Shown here piece after piece: positions 51,811 through 61,293 of a stretch of 64,000 nt of DNA. The stretch comes from Gelidibacter sp035515035 (lineage in GTDB: Bacteria; Bacteroidota; Bacteroidia; Flavobacteriales; Flavobacteriaceae). Positions within the stretch are counted from its first letter, which is position 1; each line of letters begins with the position of its first letter. The notes below the pieces were generated by a model, which had not been told where the DNA came from, searched no databases, and worked only from the letters and a program-made list of their open reading frames with translations. The position numbers and the translations under genes are program-made. The stretch lies in NCBI RefSeq assembly GCF_035515035.1, contig NZ_DATJCA010000106.1, forward strand, positions 1-64,000, written 5' to 3'.

Positions 51811-52826
51811 CGTTTCAAAAGGATAAAACTGTGATCGCGACCTTTAAATTGATTGTAAAGTAAAATAGTATGCTTATTAGATTTGGTTTCTCCTTTAAAA
51901 ATCAGTGCTTTTGGAATCTCTTGCCGCGAGAGGATTTCATAGGCAGTCCACAACCCAAAAGAGGATGCAGTGTAAAATTCGCCACTGAGATGTTTGTAAT
52001 GTAGTTGGGTGATATTTTCGAAAAGATCGGCGGTTAAGTTGTAATAGTGGTCAAATACATCCCCATTTCTGCCTACTATGAGCGCGTCAATTTCAGAAAG
52101 CTGAAGGGTGTTTTTTTCTAAAAACCTCATGATGTTGTCCTGAATGGACGTTGTTGAAATTTTACTCCAGACTTCAATATCCATCAGTTCTATACTATTT
52201 TCTGTTTTCTCTGAGGACACAATAAAAAACGTTGCGCCTTCGCCAAATGGTACTTGAATTCCTAAACTATCGGCATCTTCCATCATGCGTCGATAAGTGA
52301 CGATTTCCTTGCCCAATTCCTCGTAACCTCCAACGAGCACGTTTTCTGCTTCTCCTTGTTGTAAGAGTACCTGCGCATCCATTAACGCCCATTCAAATGA
52401 TACCGAAGCCTGACTATACGTGTTATTGTAAGCTTTGCATTTTAGATTTAAAGCAATTTGTGCACCCACGGTATTATGGGTGGATTGTATGAAAGAGGTG
52501 GGTGTTAAAAATTGTTCACTGTTAGAAATGATGGCGTTCAAAAACTTCTCAGTATCATCAATACAACCCATTCCTGTTCCTGTAATAATGGCATCAGGTT
52601 GAGTGATCGCCATGTTTTTTAATGCTTGAGTAGCAGCAGTGACTCCCATTTTTACCGCTTCAGCCATACGCCTTAAGTTGGCAGGCGTGATATAATGTTT
52701 ATAATTTGGATAATTGGCTGTAATTGTTTTTCCTGAAAGTTCTTTGGTCTCATTCAAAAACCCTTCTTGATCAAAAGTGTCCTGGGCTGAAATATTTACG
52801 GCGGTATTGAGGTAGACTTTTTTCAT
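51807..52826 (-). CDS. Ketosynthase-like chain-length factor
   Basis: This 339-residue ketosynthase homologue has the active-site Cys replaced: aligned to the partner gene upstream, ACSSAA becomes ASVSFE, with Ser in the Cys position, and the His motifs are weak (IVGRNGDVFDHYY instead of HGTGT). It is therefore the non-catalytic half of a KS-CLF heterodimer, which sets chain length. I chose the ATG at 52826 (MKKVYLNTAVNIS), which gives a four-base overlap with the KS gene. An upstream ATG at 52853 adds nine residues inside that gene. Confidence 0.83.
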   Translation of the reverse strand: MKKVYLNTAVNISAQDTFDQEGFLNETKELSGKTITANYPNYKHYITPANLRRMAEAVKMGVTAATQALKNMAITQPDAIITGTGMGCIDDTEKFLNAIISNSEQFLTPTSFIQSTHNTVGAQIALNLKCKAYNNTYSQASVSFEWALMDAQVLLQQGEAENVLVGGYEELGKEIVTYRRMMEDADSLGIQVPFGEGATFFIVSSEKTENSIELMDIEVWSKISTTSIQDNIMRFLEKNTLQLSEIDALIVGRNGDVFDHYYNLTADLFENITQLHYKHLSGEFYTASSFGLWTAYEILSRQEIPKALIFKGETKSNKHTILLYNQFKGRDHSFILLKR

Positions 52827-54013
52827 GCTTTTGAGAAAATAAGCGTGGAGCAATTGCCGCCAAATCCGAAGGAATTGGATAGTACATGCCGTATCTCTTT
52901 TTTAATCCCAGAAGTTATGGGTTTGAGTCCAGTTTCTGGCATGGGGGTATTAAAGTTGAGGTTTGGAAAGAGGTACTGTTCCTGTAATGCTAAGATAGAA
53001 AACACCGCTTCTATGGCACCGGCGGCGGCCAAAGTGTGGCCTGTAAAGGACTTTGTAGAACTGAAATCTGGCATCTGATCTCCAAACACTCGTTTTAGAG
53101 CGATACTTTCTGAAAGGTCGTTATTGGGTGTTGCGGTGCCGTGAGCATTGATATAATCGATTTGATCAGGATTCAAGTTTGCTATTTCCAATGCTTTTTG
53201 CATTGCCAGAAATGCCCCCTCACCATTATCAGAAGATGCTGTTTGATGAAAAGCATCATTGGCATTGCCATAACCAGAAAGATAAGCAAGGACATCTTTT
53301 TTTTCTTTTTGTACCACGGTATCAGATTCCAAAACCAAATAAGCGGCAGCTTCTCCCAAATTCAATCCTTTACGATGGGCATCAAAAGGTGCGCAAAGGG
53401 CATCAGATTGAATCATCAAGGTTTTGAATCCGTTGATGGTAAATTTTGATAACGAATCTGTGCCGCCAACAACAACGCGATCTAATTTTCCTGCTTTTAT
53501 CAAACGTTCCCCCAGCATTATGGCGTTTGCTGCTGAAGAACATGCGGTGCTAATTGTAGTGACCAATCCGTTAATACCAAGCGTATCTGCAATCTTTTGG
53601 GTAGAATCACCCGCATGATGGGTTGCGATATATTTTTGAGTTGTCACATCCGTGGCAAATTGCTTGATATATTGTTCAGTCATATCCATCCCTCCCACGG
53701 TTGTAGAGGAGATAAATCCGGTTCTATAGGTTGAGCAATCAGAAATGTTTGAATTTTCAAGTGCCGCTGTTGCGGCTACAAGTCCTAACAATCCTGTTCT
53801 GGTATAATTATGGATTTCAGGAAGGTGTAGTTGTCTTGTTAATTCAGCGTTAGAAAGCAAAACTTCACCTACTTTAATTGCTTGGGAATGGTTGGTAAGG
53901 ATATGTCGTAGATTTCCAATACCACTTTTTGATGCCAATAAAGACGTCTTGTTTTCTTCAACAGAGTGACCTATTGCAGAAATGATACCCATTCCGGTAA
54001 TTGCAACGCCCAT
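52823..54013 (-). CDS. Beta-ketoacyl-ACP synthase (KAS I/II type), catalytic
   Basis: This 396-residue condensing enzyme has the full triad: Cys in ISTACSSAANAIM (about 163), His in YINAHGTATPNND (about 295) and His in SFTGHTLAAAGAIEA (about 330). It starts MGVAITGMGIISAIGHSVEE, the usual KAS start. With the next gene it forms the KS-CLF pair that would build the polyene chain. It starts eight bases after the ACP gene. Confidence 0.93.
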   Translation of the reverse strand: MGVAITGMGIISAIGHSVEENKTSLLASKSGIGNLRHILTNHSQAIKVGEVLLSNAELTRQLHLPEIHNYTRTGLLGLVAATAALENSNISDCSTYRTGFISSTTVGGMDMTEQYIKQFATDVTTQKYIATHHAGDSTQKIADTLGINGLVTTISTACSSAANAIMLGERLIKAGKLDRVVVGGTDSLSKFTINGFKTLMIQSDALCAPFDAHRKGLNLGEAAAYLVLESDTVVQKEKKDVLAYLSGYGNANDAFHQTASSDNGEGAFLAMQKALEIANLNPDQIDYINAHGTATPNNDLSESIALKRVFGDQMPDFSSTKSFTGHTLAAAGAIEAVFSILALQEQYLFPNLNFNTPMPETGLKPITSGIKKEIRHVLSNSFGFGGNCSTLIFSKA

Positions 54014-54021
54014 ATTTAGTG

Positions 54022-54279
54022 TTATTTGCTCCTGTTCTCTGTAATATAATCTGCCAGAACAGCAATCGATTTAAAAATTTCTTTCCCTTCTTTTGGGTCC
54101 GTTAATTGGATGCCGTAATCTTTGTCCAACATCACAATAAGTTCTAAAGCATCAATAGAATCCAATCCTAATCCATCACCAAAAAGTGCATCATCGTCTG
54201 CAATATCGGCAACGCTAAATTCTTCCAAATTTAATTGCTCTATAATTTTCTCTTTTAATTCCTGTCTTAATTCTGCCAT
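54022..54279 (-). CDS. Acyl carrier protein
   Basis: This 85-residue acidic protein has the phosphopantetheine site Ser in FGDGLGLDSIDALELIVMLD (DSI near residue 40). It is the only carrier protein seen in the cluster. It should hold the aryl starter and the growing chain. Its start lies inside the 3' end of the upstream half-ketosynthase gene (13-base overlap). Confidence 0.92.
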   Translation of the reverse strand: MAELRQELKEKIIEQLNLEEFSVADIADDDALFGDGLGLDSIDALELIVMLDKDYGIQLTDPKEGKEIFKSIAVLADYITENRSK

Positions 54280-54896
54280 GTTTTATATAATCTCTTAATT
54301 TCTTTGGGGCTATGTGCAATAATACCATTTTCTTCTACCAAATATAAGAAAGCTTCGTAGTTTTTATCATCCAGATCAACCCAACCGCACAAGACTTTTT
54401 CAGCTTTTTGTTGCTTTAAAAGACTTTGCACGTTGATCCATAAATGATCGGCATTAAAGCTGTCAAATATAAAAAAACAATTTTCAGAATGGAGTTGATG
54501 TTTGATGCTTATTTCGCCAATACAAATATTGGGTAAGGTGTATACAAATACGGAGGGACTTGGAAAGAAATTTTCAGAATCACTGATGGACGATTGATAG
54601 GCTCTATCGGTATCGAGACTGGATGCTTTATTGGATAAAATGATTGCGATATTATGTTCCTTATTTGAATCTAATTTAGCACTTTTCAATAAGATATCAG
54701 CCGCCAAGAATGCCAATTTACTCAAATTGTCCATTTTGTAGAATTTGGGGTATTTGGTATTCAAATGTTGTGCTGCACTTTTAATAAACGACTGAAATTC
54801 CTGATTGGAACTCGAAAACAGAAGCTTTCCATCAACTGAAATGCTGCTGTTTTTAATATGACAATAGGACGATATATGGTATGTTTTACCCAAAAG
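54267..54896 (-). CDS. Short ketosynthase-like protein, probably non-catalytic
   Basis: About 209 residues resemble only the N-terminal half of a thiolase-fold ketosynthase: SNKASSLDTDRAYQSSI, SPSVFVYTLPNICIGEIS and the hydrophobic strand ENCFFIFDSF. The second half and both catalytic His motifs are missing, and no active Cys is in the expected place. The ATG at 54938 would overlap the methyltransferase gene by 53 bases and add MENITPCLFAKKLR. A TTG at 54896 (TTGGGTAAA) gives an 11-base overlap and a natural start LGKTYHISSYCHIKN, so I prefer it. Related short proteins occur beside ACP genes in flexirubin clusters. Role unknown, perhaps structural. Confidence 0.6.
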   Translation of the reverse strand, partial: LLGKTYHISSYCHIKNSSISVDGKLLFSSSNQEFQSFIKSAAQHLNTKYPKFYKMDNLSKLAFLAADILLKSAKLDSNKEHNIAIILSNKASSLDTDRAYQSSISDSENFFPSPSVFVYTLPNICIGEISIKHQLHSENCFFIFDSFNADHLWINVQSLLKQQKAEKVLCGWVDLDDKNYEAFLYLVEENGIIAHSPKEIKRLYKTWQN

Positions 54897-55959
54897 CCTT
54901 AGTTTTTTTGCAAACAAGCATGGTGTGATATTCTCCAAGCTTTAAATCTTCCTTAATAGTCAGCCCCGCTTTATTTATTAGGTATTCAAACACCGTAGAC
55001 GGATACATCTTGCTGTTGCCGTTGGCCATGACCGTAAAATATAGTGATGTGGCTTCCAAAATAAATTTTGACATGGGGAATTCTTGACGATCCGTAAAGG
55101 TTTCAATGATGATCAATTCAGTGTTATCATTCATTGAAGTGACACAAGTGGATAGGATTTTAAGGATTTCATCTTCTGAAAAACAATCCAGAAACTGACT
55201 CATCCAAATGACGTCAGCCCCTGTTGGAATTGCTGGGTTGGGTTTTAGCCAATCGATTTGCTGTCCACTGATGCGATTTTCAAAGCCTGCATCTTGAATA
55301 TTTTTTAAAGCCTTATTTAATTGCCCGGGCAAATCGATAATTTTCACCTGGATATTTTCGTCATAATTAAAACATTGTAATGCAAACTTTCCTGTGTTAC
55401 CACCAATATCAAACAAAAGTTTTGGTTGGTTTTTAAAAACGCGTTCTAAAGCTTCCACAAAAATTCCGTCTGAATAATAATGGTCAAATTCAAACCACGA
55501 TTGTTGCTCTTGCGGTGTTAATTGCGAAAGTCCTTCATAGATGGTGTCCCATTCTCCAAGCTCTTTTAAGCCTGATGGTTTGCCAGTTTCAATGGCTTTC
55601 TCTAAATGAAATAGACCTTTATAGCATATATCATGAGTAAAATTCAGGTTGACATTGACCGCTTTGTCATAATTTAGAAAGTAGCCTATTTTCGTGAGTT
55701 CGTAGGTGCCATTTTCCGATTTATGAACGATATCTGCACTTTCAGAAAACTCGAGAAGTACACCAAGCCCATAGCGACTGATGGATAGTTTTTCGGAAAG
55801 GTCAGCAAGGGTAATCCCACCTTGATCGCGACTATCAAAGATCAGGTCAAAAACCCCCAGTTTTTTTAAGGTTACTGACGATTGAAAGATAAATGGTGCG
55901 AAAGCAATCTTTTGTGCTTCCAATAGGGCATCTGCGGCTCTAATTGTTTTTTTTGTCAT
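54886..55959 (-). CDS. SAM-dependent O-methyltransferase
   Basis: This 357-residue protein has an N-terminal winged-helix dimerisation part (about 15-100) and a Rossmann-like domain with PKLLFDIGGNTGKFALQCFN (motif I, about 188-207), KIIDLPGQLNKALKNI (motif II) and ADVIWMSQFLDCFSED (motif IV). This is the plant-type/hydroxyneurosporene O-methyltransferase architecture. It probably methylates the aromatic ring hydroxyl or carbon of the pigment. It starts seven bases after the preceding ketosynthase gene. Confidence 0.82.
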   Translation of the reverse strand: MTKKTIRAADALLEAQKIAFAPFIFQSSVTLKKLGVFDLIFDSRDQGGITLADLSEKLSISRYGLGVLLEFSESADIVHKSENGTYELTKIGYFLNYDKAVNVNLNFTHDICYKGLFHLEKAIETGKPSGLKELGEWDTIYEGLSQLTPQEQQSWFEFDHYYSDGIFVEALERVFKNQPKLLFDIGGNTGKFALQCFNYDENIQVKIIDLPGQLNKALKNIQDAGFENRISGQQIDWLKPNPAIPTGADVIWMSQFLDCFSEDEILKILSTCVTSMNDNTELIIIETFTDRQEFPMSKFILEATSLYFTVMANGNSKMYPSTVFEYLINKAGLTIKEDLKLGEYHTMLVCKKTKAFG

Positions 55960-55965
55960 AAATTT

Positions 55966-57111
55966 TTAGGATACTTTTCTGAAAAGGACAGCAGTATTGC
56001 AGCCTCCAAATCCAGACGCGGTTTTTAAAAATGTTCGTAACTTTTGTTGGGTAGTTTCCGTAATGATATGGAGTGGTTGTGAAACCCCTAAAGTTTTAAA
56101 TCCTGCGGATGCAATTAGGGTATTTTGATGTAAGGACTGCATGCCGATAAGGGTTTCCAACAAACCTGATGCGCCCAAGGTATGCCCAAAATAACCTTTT
56201 AAACTATTTAATGGCGTTTGGTTTAATCCTACCCTATTAAAAGCAATAGCCTCCATTTCATCATTAAATAGTGTTGCAGTGCCATGAGATGAAAGATAAT
56301 CGATTTCATTTGTGCTGATATGTGCTTCTTTTAATGCCGATTTAACACTTCTGTACAATCCTTCGCCAGTACGTGAGGGCCCGGATATGTGATTGGCGTC
56401 ATTGCAACTGCCTTCTCCCAAGATTTCTACGGTATCATCAGATAAATAGTCATTGGACGAAGTTACCAAAACACTTACCGCCGCTTCCCCTAAATTAATT
56501 CCAGTACGATTTTGATCAAAAGGTTGGCATGGAGCATCACTCAGGGCGTGAAACGAGTTGAAACCTGAAAGTACAAAATCTGAGATTATATCTCCCGCAA
56601 CCACAAAAACATGATCATAAACACCTTCTTGAAGATAGCGCTTGGCAATGGCAACAGACAAGATTCCAGAAACACAAGCATTGGAAATTACAAGAGGCTC
56701 ATTTTCAAATCCGAAATAATTTTTGATGATTTTTCCCAGTTCACTCAAATAGGTACGTTCTTTTGGAAATTGATTTTGATGCTCCAAGACATCAATATTT
56801 CCTTTGGTGGTGGAAATAATAAGGCCCACGCGGTTATTTATTTCAATGTTTGATGCAGTTATCGTTTTCGAAAGTGACAAGATCAGCATTTTTTCTAAAC
56901 GCGTGAATTTATTTTTTGAATCTAAGATTTTAAACTTTGAATCTAAGATTTCAGTGGGAATTACAGCACCGAAAAATGGTTTGTAGAATCGGGTAGGATC
57001 TTCTACGATTTGGATACCACTTTTCTCATTTTTAAGGTGATTGAAAACGGTAGTCGTGTCAAAACCTAATGATGACGTGATATTATGATATGATAAATAA
57101 CACTTAGTCAT
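55966..57111 (-). CDS. Second beta-ketoacyl-ACP synthase
   Basis: This 381-residue condensing enzyme keeps Cys in VISNACVSGILSVA (about 145), His in YLSSHGTATLFNDEME (about 277) and His in YFGHTLGASGLLE (about 312), so it should be active. It is more diverged than the KS at 52823 and lacks a CLF partner of its own. It may do the first condensation onto the aryl starter or a final extension. It overlaps the thioesterase gene by eight bases. Confidence 0.87.
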   Translation of the reverse strand: MTKCYLSYHNITSSLGFDTTTVFNHLKNEKSGIQIVEDPTRFYKPFFGAVIPTEILDSKFKILDSKNKFTRLEKMLILSLSKTITASNIEINNRVGLIISTTKGNIDVLEHQNQFPKERTYLSELGKIIKNYFGFENEPLVISNACVSGILSVAIAKRYLQEGVYDHVFVVAGDIISDFVLSGFNSFHALSDAPCQPFDQNRTGINLGEAAVSVLVTSSNDYLSDDTVEILGEGSCNDANHISGPSRTGEGLYRSVKSALKEAHISTNEIDYLSSHGTATLFNDEMEAIAFNRVGLNQTPLNSLKGYFGHTLGASGLLETLIGMQSLHQNTLIASAGFKTLGVSQPLHIITETTQQKLRTFLKTASGFGGCNTAVLFRKVS

Positions 57112-57556
57112 GCAATAATCCGTGTTTTTGTTTCCAGATCTTATAAAATTCGGGCAAATTTAACGACATTTCTCCCACCTCGGAATTGGTGAAAACTTGA
57201 GTGGTTTCGCCAGTGCAAACCGTTTGACCGTTTTCGTTTTTAATACAATAGGAGAACACGATTTTTGCAGCGCGCGAATTTAAATAAGTGGTTTCAATGG
57301 TGGCTACTTCGCCATAGCGCAAGGGTAATTTATATTCTAAGGACATTTTTACAATTGGAGTTGCAAATCCTTGGTTTTTGGCATCAAGATAGGTCAGACC
57401 AAATTCCCTTCCGAAGGCTTCACGTCCTTCTTCGAAATATTTCACATAATTCCCGTGCCAAACCACGTCCATTGAATCGACTTCGTTAAATCGCACTCTA
57501 ATTTGATGGACAAATTTTAAGGTAGAATTTTCTTGTTTTAAATTTGACTTTTTCAT
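57104..57556 (-). CDS. Acyl-CoA/ACP thioesterase (YbgC/4-hydroxybenzoyl-CoA type)
   Basis: This 150-residue hot-dog protein has VRFNEVDSMDVVWHGNYVKY (about 21-40), the thioesterase motif with the catalytic Asp in VDSMDVVWHGNY. It probably releases the finished chain or edits misprimed ACP. It overlaps the upstream dehydratase gene by four bases. Confidence 0.85.
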   Translation of the reverse strand: MKKSNLKQENSTLKFVHQIRVRFNEVDSMDVVWHGNYVKYFEEGREAFGREFGLTYLDAKNQGFATPIVKMSLEYKLPLRYGEVATIETTYLNSRAAKIVFSYCIKNENGQTVCTGETTQVFTNSEVGEMSLNLPEFYKIWKQKHGLLHD

Positions 57557-57996
57557 TCGTCTTCTTTGAGAACAGTATTCATTTGGGCGTTGGCAATTAT
57601 AATACCATTACTAACGGTAGAAAGTTTAACCGTGGACATGTGCATAATTTGATGAATAATGGAGACCTCCGTGGTCATGTTCTCACCTATTTTTGGTAAC
57701 TTTTCGATTTTTAGACTTTTTATGGAGGCGATGAATCCTTCTTTTGCTGACCTCTCTTCAGAATAGTTCTTAAATCCGATATATAAGGCGGCAGCTTGCG
57801 CCATGTGTTCTATCAAGCCTGTTTCTAATAACTCATCATTGATTAAAAATATATTATCTTTTAGAATAGTAAAGCCAACGAGTGCTTTCCCATCATTACA
57901 TTCCAACAATGAATCGACCATTATCATCGGCTCACGATGTGGAATTAGTTTTTTGATGCCATCAAGATGGGTAATCGGGGTTTTTAAAGTTTTCAT
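57553..57996 (-). CDS. ApeP-like 3-hydroxyacyl-ACP dehydratase
   Basis: This 147-residue hot-dog protein opens the fold with IKKLIPHREPMIMVDSLLEC (about 14-33) and has TGLIEHMAQAAALYIGFKNY with the Glu/His active-site helix. In aryl-polyene clusters this type of dehydratase works with the KS-CLF pair. Four-base overlaps on both sides couple it to its neighbours. Confidence 0.83.
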   Translation of the reverse strand: MKTLKTPITHLDGIKKLIPHREPMIMVDSLLECNDGKALVGFTILKDNIFLINDELLETGLIEHMAQAAALYIGFKNYSEERSAKEGFIASIKSLKIEKLPKIGENMTTEVSIIHQIMHMSTVKLSTVSNGIIIANAQMNTVLKEDE

Positions 57997-58868
57997 TTTC
58001 TATCCTCCCAAAAATCATAAAAATTGAACCATTGCAACGGATATTTTTTGACCATATGTTCTACACTTTCGGTATATTTTTTTAATAGGTCGTTTATATC
58101 GCCTTGTTTGTAATCCACCCACTGCGCATATAAATGGTAATGCCGTTTGGGTTCACGCATCACATAAACAAACAAAACAGGTACATTTAAACGGTTGGCC
58201 AAATAAAAAGGTCCCAATGGGAATTTTGCTTTCTTGCCTAAAAGTGTTGCTTCCAGATATTTCGTGTTGTCCAAATATCGGTCTCCAGCAATACAAATAA
58301 TTCTGTTTTGCGCCAATGCCGCATTGATTTCAAAAATATGGGATAAATCGTCTTTGACCACTATAAAATGAGTCTCTTTTTTTACGAACTGCTCCAAATA
58401 GTCTTTAATGTCTTCATGGTCTTGATCTGTGATGACAATACTGATGGAATCTTTGGCTAATCGTTCCTTGAAAAAGAATTGCGCCAATTCAAAGTTGCCA
58501 ATATGCGCGCTGATTAGAATGCCACCTTTATTCATTTCCAATACTTCAGAAATTTTTACTTCCCCATTAAATTCATAGGTATAATCGCTTCTTAAACCGG
58601 ATGAGATGGCAATTTTATCAACTAAGGTCTGACCAAATGTATAGTACGTTTTGTAGATGCTGACCATAGTTTTAGAACGCGAATAGCCCATTCTATTTCT
58701 GAAATATAGACATAATCCCCTTACGTTTTTACCCGAAAACAAGCAGAAGTAGGGTACGGGAAGATGCATTAATGCGTAGGCAGCGTCAATTCCGAAGTTC
58801 TTTATAAAAAACACAAAGACCTTAAAACCGAAAACAGTCCCCCTCGATTTACCATCCCACTCTGCCAT
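57993..58868 (-). CDS. LpxL/HtrB-type lysophospholipid acyltransferase
   Basis: This 291-residue protein has the acyltransferase HxxxxD/E motif in ILISAHIGNFELAQFFF (His and Glu, about 118-125) and a later ICIAGDRYLDN and FPLGPFYLANRLNVPVLFV, the acceptor-site blocks of the LpxL family. It starts MAEWDGKSRGTVFGFKVFVF, a start common in polyene clusters. It probably acylates the lipid that anchors the pigment, at the inner membrane. Confidence 0.87.
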   Translation of the reverse strand: MAEWDGKSRGTVFGFKVFVFFIKNFGIDAAYALMHLPVPYFCLFSGKNVRGLCLYFRNRMGYSRSKTMVSIYKTYYTFGQTLVDKIAISSGLRSDYTYEFNGEVKISEVLEMNKGGILISAHIGNFELAQFFFKERLAKDSISIVITDQDHEDIKDYLEQFVKKETHFIVVKDDLSHIFEINAALAQNRIICIAGDRYLDNTKYLEATLLGKKAKFPLGPFYLANRLNVPVLFVYVMREPKRHYHLYAQWVDYKQGDINDLLKKYTESVEHMVKKYPLQWFNFYDFWEDRK

Positions 58869-58957
58869 TGTAATTGTGAAGTTAAGGTTTTTGAATTAAG
58901 CGTATTATTAAAGCATCAAATTTACATGAATTTTTCGGTTCAGAAATTACAAAGTTC

Positions 58958-59692
58958 TTAGTGCACGCCACCAGTTATCCCGATCACTTCGCCAGTAATA
59001 TACGATGCGTTTTTTGATGCCAAGAAAGAGACCAAATGCGCTACTTCTTCAGGAGTTCCAAACCTATTGGCGGGAATCATCTTTTTAAGACTTGCTTCGT
59101 CCAGATTTTCGGTCATGTCAGTCTTTATAAAACCAGGAGCTACAGCATTTACCGTAACATTGCGTTTGGCAACTTCTTGAGCCAATGATTTTGTAGCGGC
59201 AATAACCGCACCTTTTGCAGCGGAATAGTTGGTCTGTCCAGAAACACCTTTCAGTCCAGAAATCGATACCATATTAATAATGCGACCATAGCGGTTTAAT
59301 AACATTTTTTCAATCAAATGGTTGGTCACATTAAAGAATCCGTTGAGACTGATGTTGATGACGTCGTGCCATTCGTCAGGCTTCATCCACATAAAAAGTC
59401 CGTCCTTCGTAATCCCAGCATTGTTGACCAAAACTTCAATAAGCGCATCAGATTGTTGTTCCTGCCAGGTATTTAGTGCGTTTTGCACGTTTTCAATTTT
59501 GGAAACATCAAATTGAATGATTTGACCAGAACCGCCAACAGCTTCAACTTCGGTTAAAGTTTGAAGTGCAGCTTCTTTGTTGGCGTTATAATTGATGAGA
59601 ATATGATATTCTGAATCTTTGGCAAGTTGGATGCAGATGGCTTTGCCAATACCTCTGGAACCTCCGGTGATTAGTGCGCATTTCTTTGCCAT
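58958..59692 (-). CDS. 3-oxoacyl-ACP reductase (FabG-like)
   Basis: This short-chain dehydrogenase has ALITGGSRGIGKAIC (cofactor motif), NNAGITKDG, Ser in VSISGLKG, and the catalytic YSAAK (TNYSAAKGAVIAATKS). It should reduce each keto group of the growing polyene with NADPH. I chose the ATG at 59692 (244 residues), which sits two bases after the TAL stop. An ATG at 59713 would add seven residues inside that gene. Confidence 0.9.
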   Translation of the reverse strand: MAKKCALITGGSRGIGKAICIQLAKDSEYHILINYNANKEAALQTLTEVEAVGGSGQIIQFDVSKIENVQNALNTWQEQQSDALIEVLVNNAGITKDGLFMWMKPDEWHDVINISLNGFFNVTNHLIEKMLLNRYGRIINMVSISGLKGVSGQTNYSAAKGAVIAATKSLAQEVAKRNVTVNAVAPGFIKTDMTENLDEASLKKMIPANRFGTPEEVAHLVSFLASKNASYITGEVIGITGGVH

Positions 59693-59693
59693 G

Positions 59694-61226
59694 TCAGTTT
59701 TGTTTATGCTCATTAATTAGAAAGTCCTTCACTGCATTCACATAAGGATACATAACCACATCCTCCTTAAACATAGGAACAATGGCACGAATATCATCAT
59801 ACATCTGCTTAGTTTTTGAGGACACTTTATCTTTTATGTTCAAATATTCAATGGCCTGCGTAATGGTAATCAACTCAATAGCGAGTACCTCGAAGGCATT
59901 TTCAATCACTTTTTTTGTAATCAAAGCAGCATTGGTGCCCATGCTGACAATGTCTTGGTTGTCATTATTATTAGGTATACTGTGCACGTACATTGGGTTA
60001 GAAAGCATTTGATTTTCTGCCGTTGTTGAGGTCGCGGTAAATTGAACGCCTTGCATTCCAAAATTCACTCCGAGTTTTCCCAGATTGACAAATGGTGGCA
60101 AGATTCTATTGAGATTTGGATTGAGTAGGTAATTTAATTGGCGCTCAGCTAACATCGAAGTTTTGGTTACTACCAATTTTAGCTTGTCCATTTCTAAGGA
60201 TACATAATCTCCGTGAAAATTTCCACCATGAAAGACATTTTGATTTTTGACATCTACTATCGGATTGTCATTTGCGGAATTGACTTCTTCAATTAAAATT
60301 GCTTCTGCCGTATTTAAGGTATCCAAAACGGGACCTAAGATTTGTGGCACGCAACGTAAAGAATAATACTCCTGAACTTTATCTTCAAAAACAGCAACGT
60401 TTTTGACCTCATTATATAAATGATGTTCGCGTTTTTTTATTAAATAGCTGTCCTTTAAATGGGTGCGCATGAGTTCTGCAATTTCACGTTGCCCCTGATG
60501 TTTTTTTGATTGGTTCAATTCAAAAGAGAGGTGGTCATCGTAGGCACTTACAATTTCATTAATTGCAGAAGAAGCTGTCACCGTCCAGTTTAAAATTTGA
60601 CGTGTGTAAATAGTGTTTACAATGCCCACGCCTGTCATCACTGAAGTGCCATTCATTAGAGCGATGCCTTCGCGTAGTTGTATGGAAATGGGTTGTAAAT
60701 TTTCTTTTTTGAAAACAATTTCTGTGGCATGTTTTTCTCCTTTATATAGAACTTCTCCTTCACCAATCATCACCAACGCCAAGTGTGCCAATTGTACCAA
60801 GTCGCCACTGGCGCCAACGCCACCATGTTCATAAATAACCGGAGTGATATCTTTATTGATCAATTGGACCATTAGTTGTATCACTGATTTGTGTACGCCA
60901 GAATTTCCTAAACACAGGGTGTTGAGTCGCGCTAACATAGCCGCCTTAACATACAATGGCGGCATTGGATTTCCAGTTCCTGAAGCATGGCTTCTGATCA
61001 GGTTATATTGAAGCTGTATCCGCTCTGAATCTTCAATTTTATACTGCGCCATCGGACCAAAACCTGTGTTGACACCGTAAATAATCTTATTTTCTGAAAA
61101 GGTCTTTAAAAACTCAAAGCTCTCTTCGACCGTTTTAAGAACGTTTTCTTCAATTTGAATCAATTGATTGCCAAATAGGATTTGTTGAAAATCGCTGATT
61201 CCTAAGGTTCCATTAAGTGCTAACAT
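59694..61226 (-). CDS. Tyrosine ammonia-lyase (aromatic amino acid lyase)
   Basis: This 510-residue enzyme of the histidine/phenylalanine ammonia-lyase family has the self-forming MIO cofactor triad Ala-Ser-Gly in GGVGASGDLVQLAHLAL (about 143). YGVNTGFGPMAQY, LQYNLIRSHASGTG and MSNPMYVHSIPNNNDNQD-type blocks follow. From memory it is close to the Flavobacterium johnsoniae enzyme shown to prefer tyrosine, sharing the LQYNLIRSH loop. It would give 4-coumarate, the aryl starter. A HAL role is less likely, given the cluster. It is the first gene of the leftward operon, with a promoter at 61294-61301. Confidence 0.88.
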   Translation of the reverse strand: MLALNGTLGISDFQQILFGNQLIQIEENVLKTVEESFEFLKTFSENKIIYGVNTGFGPMAQYKIEDSERIQLQYNLIRSHASGTGNPMPPLYVKAAMLARLNTLCLGNSGVHKSVIQLMVQLINKDITPVIYEHGGVGASGDLVQLAHLALVMIGEGEVLYKGEKHATEIVFKKENLQPISIQLREGIALMNGTSVMTGVGIVNTIYTRQILNWTVTASSAINEIVSAYDDHLSFELNQSKKHQGQREIAELMRTHLKDSYLIKKREHHLYNEVKNVAVFEDKVQEYYSLRCVPQILGPVLDTLNTAEAILIEEVNSANDNPIVDVKNQNVFHGGNFHGDYVSLEMDKLKLVVTKTSMLAERQLNYLLNPNLNRILPPFVNLGKLGVNFGMQGVQFTATSTTAENQMLSNPMYVHSIPNNNDNQDIVSMGTNAALITKKVIENAFEVLAIELITITQAIEYLNIKDKVSSKTKQMYDDIRAIVPMFKEDVVMYPYVNAVKDFLINEHKQN

Positions 61227-61280
61227 TCAGATTGGGTTCACAATGTTTTTAAATAGTTCAATAACCAGAAGTAAAGTGGT

Positions 61281-61288
61281 TATTTTTG
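61281..61288 (+). promoter_or_regulatory. Candidate -7 box of the flavoprotein gene
   Basis: TATTTTTG on the plus strand matches TAnnTTTG and would start transcription about 40 bases before the ATG at 61333. It lies only five bases from the opposing -7 box of the TAL operon. Confidence 0.45.
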
Positions 61289-61293
61289 TGCTA

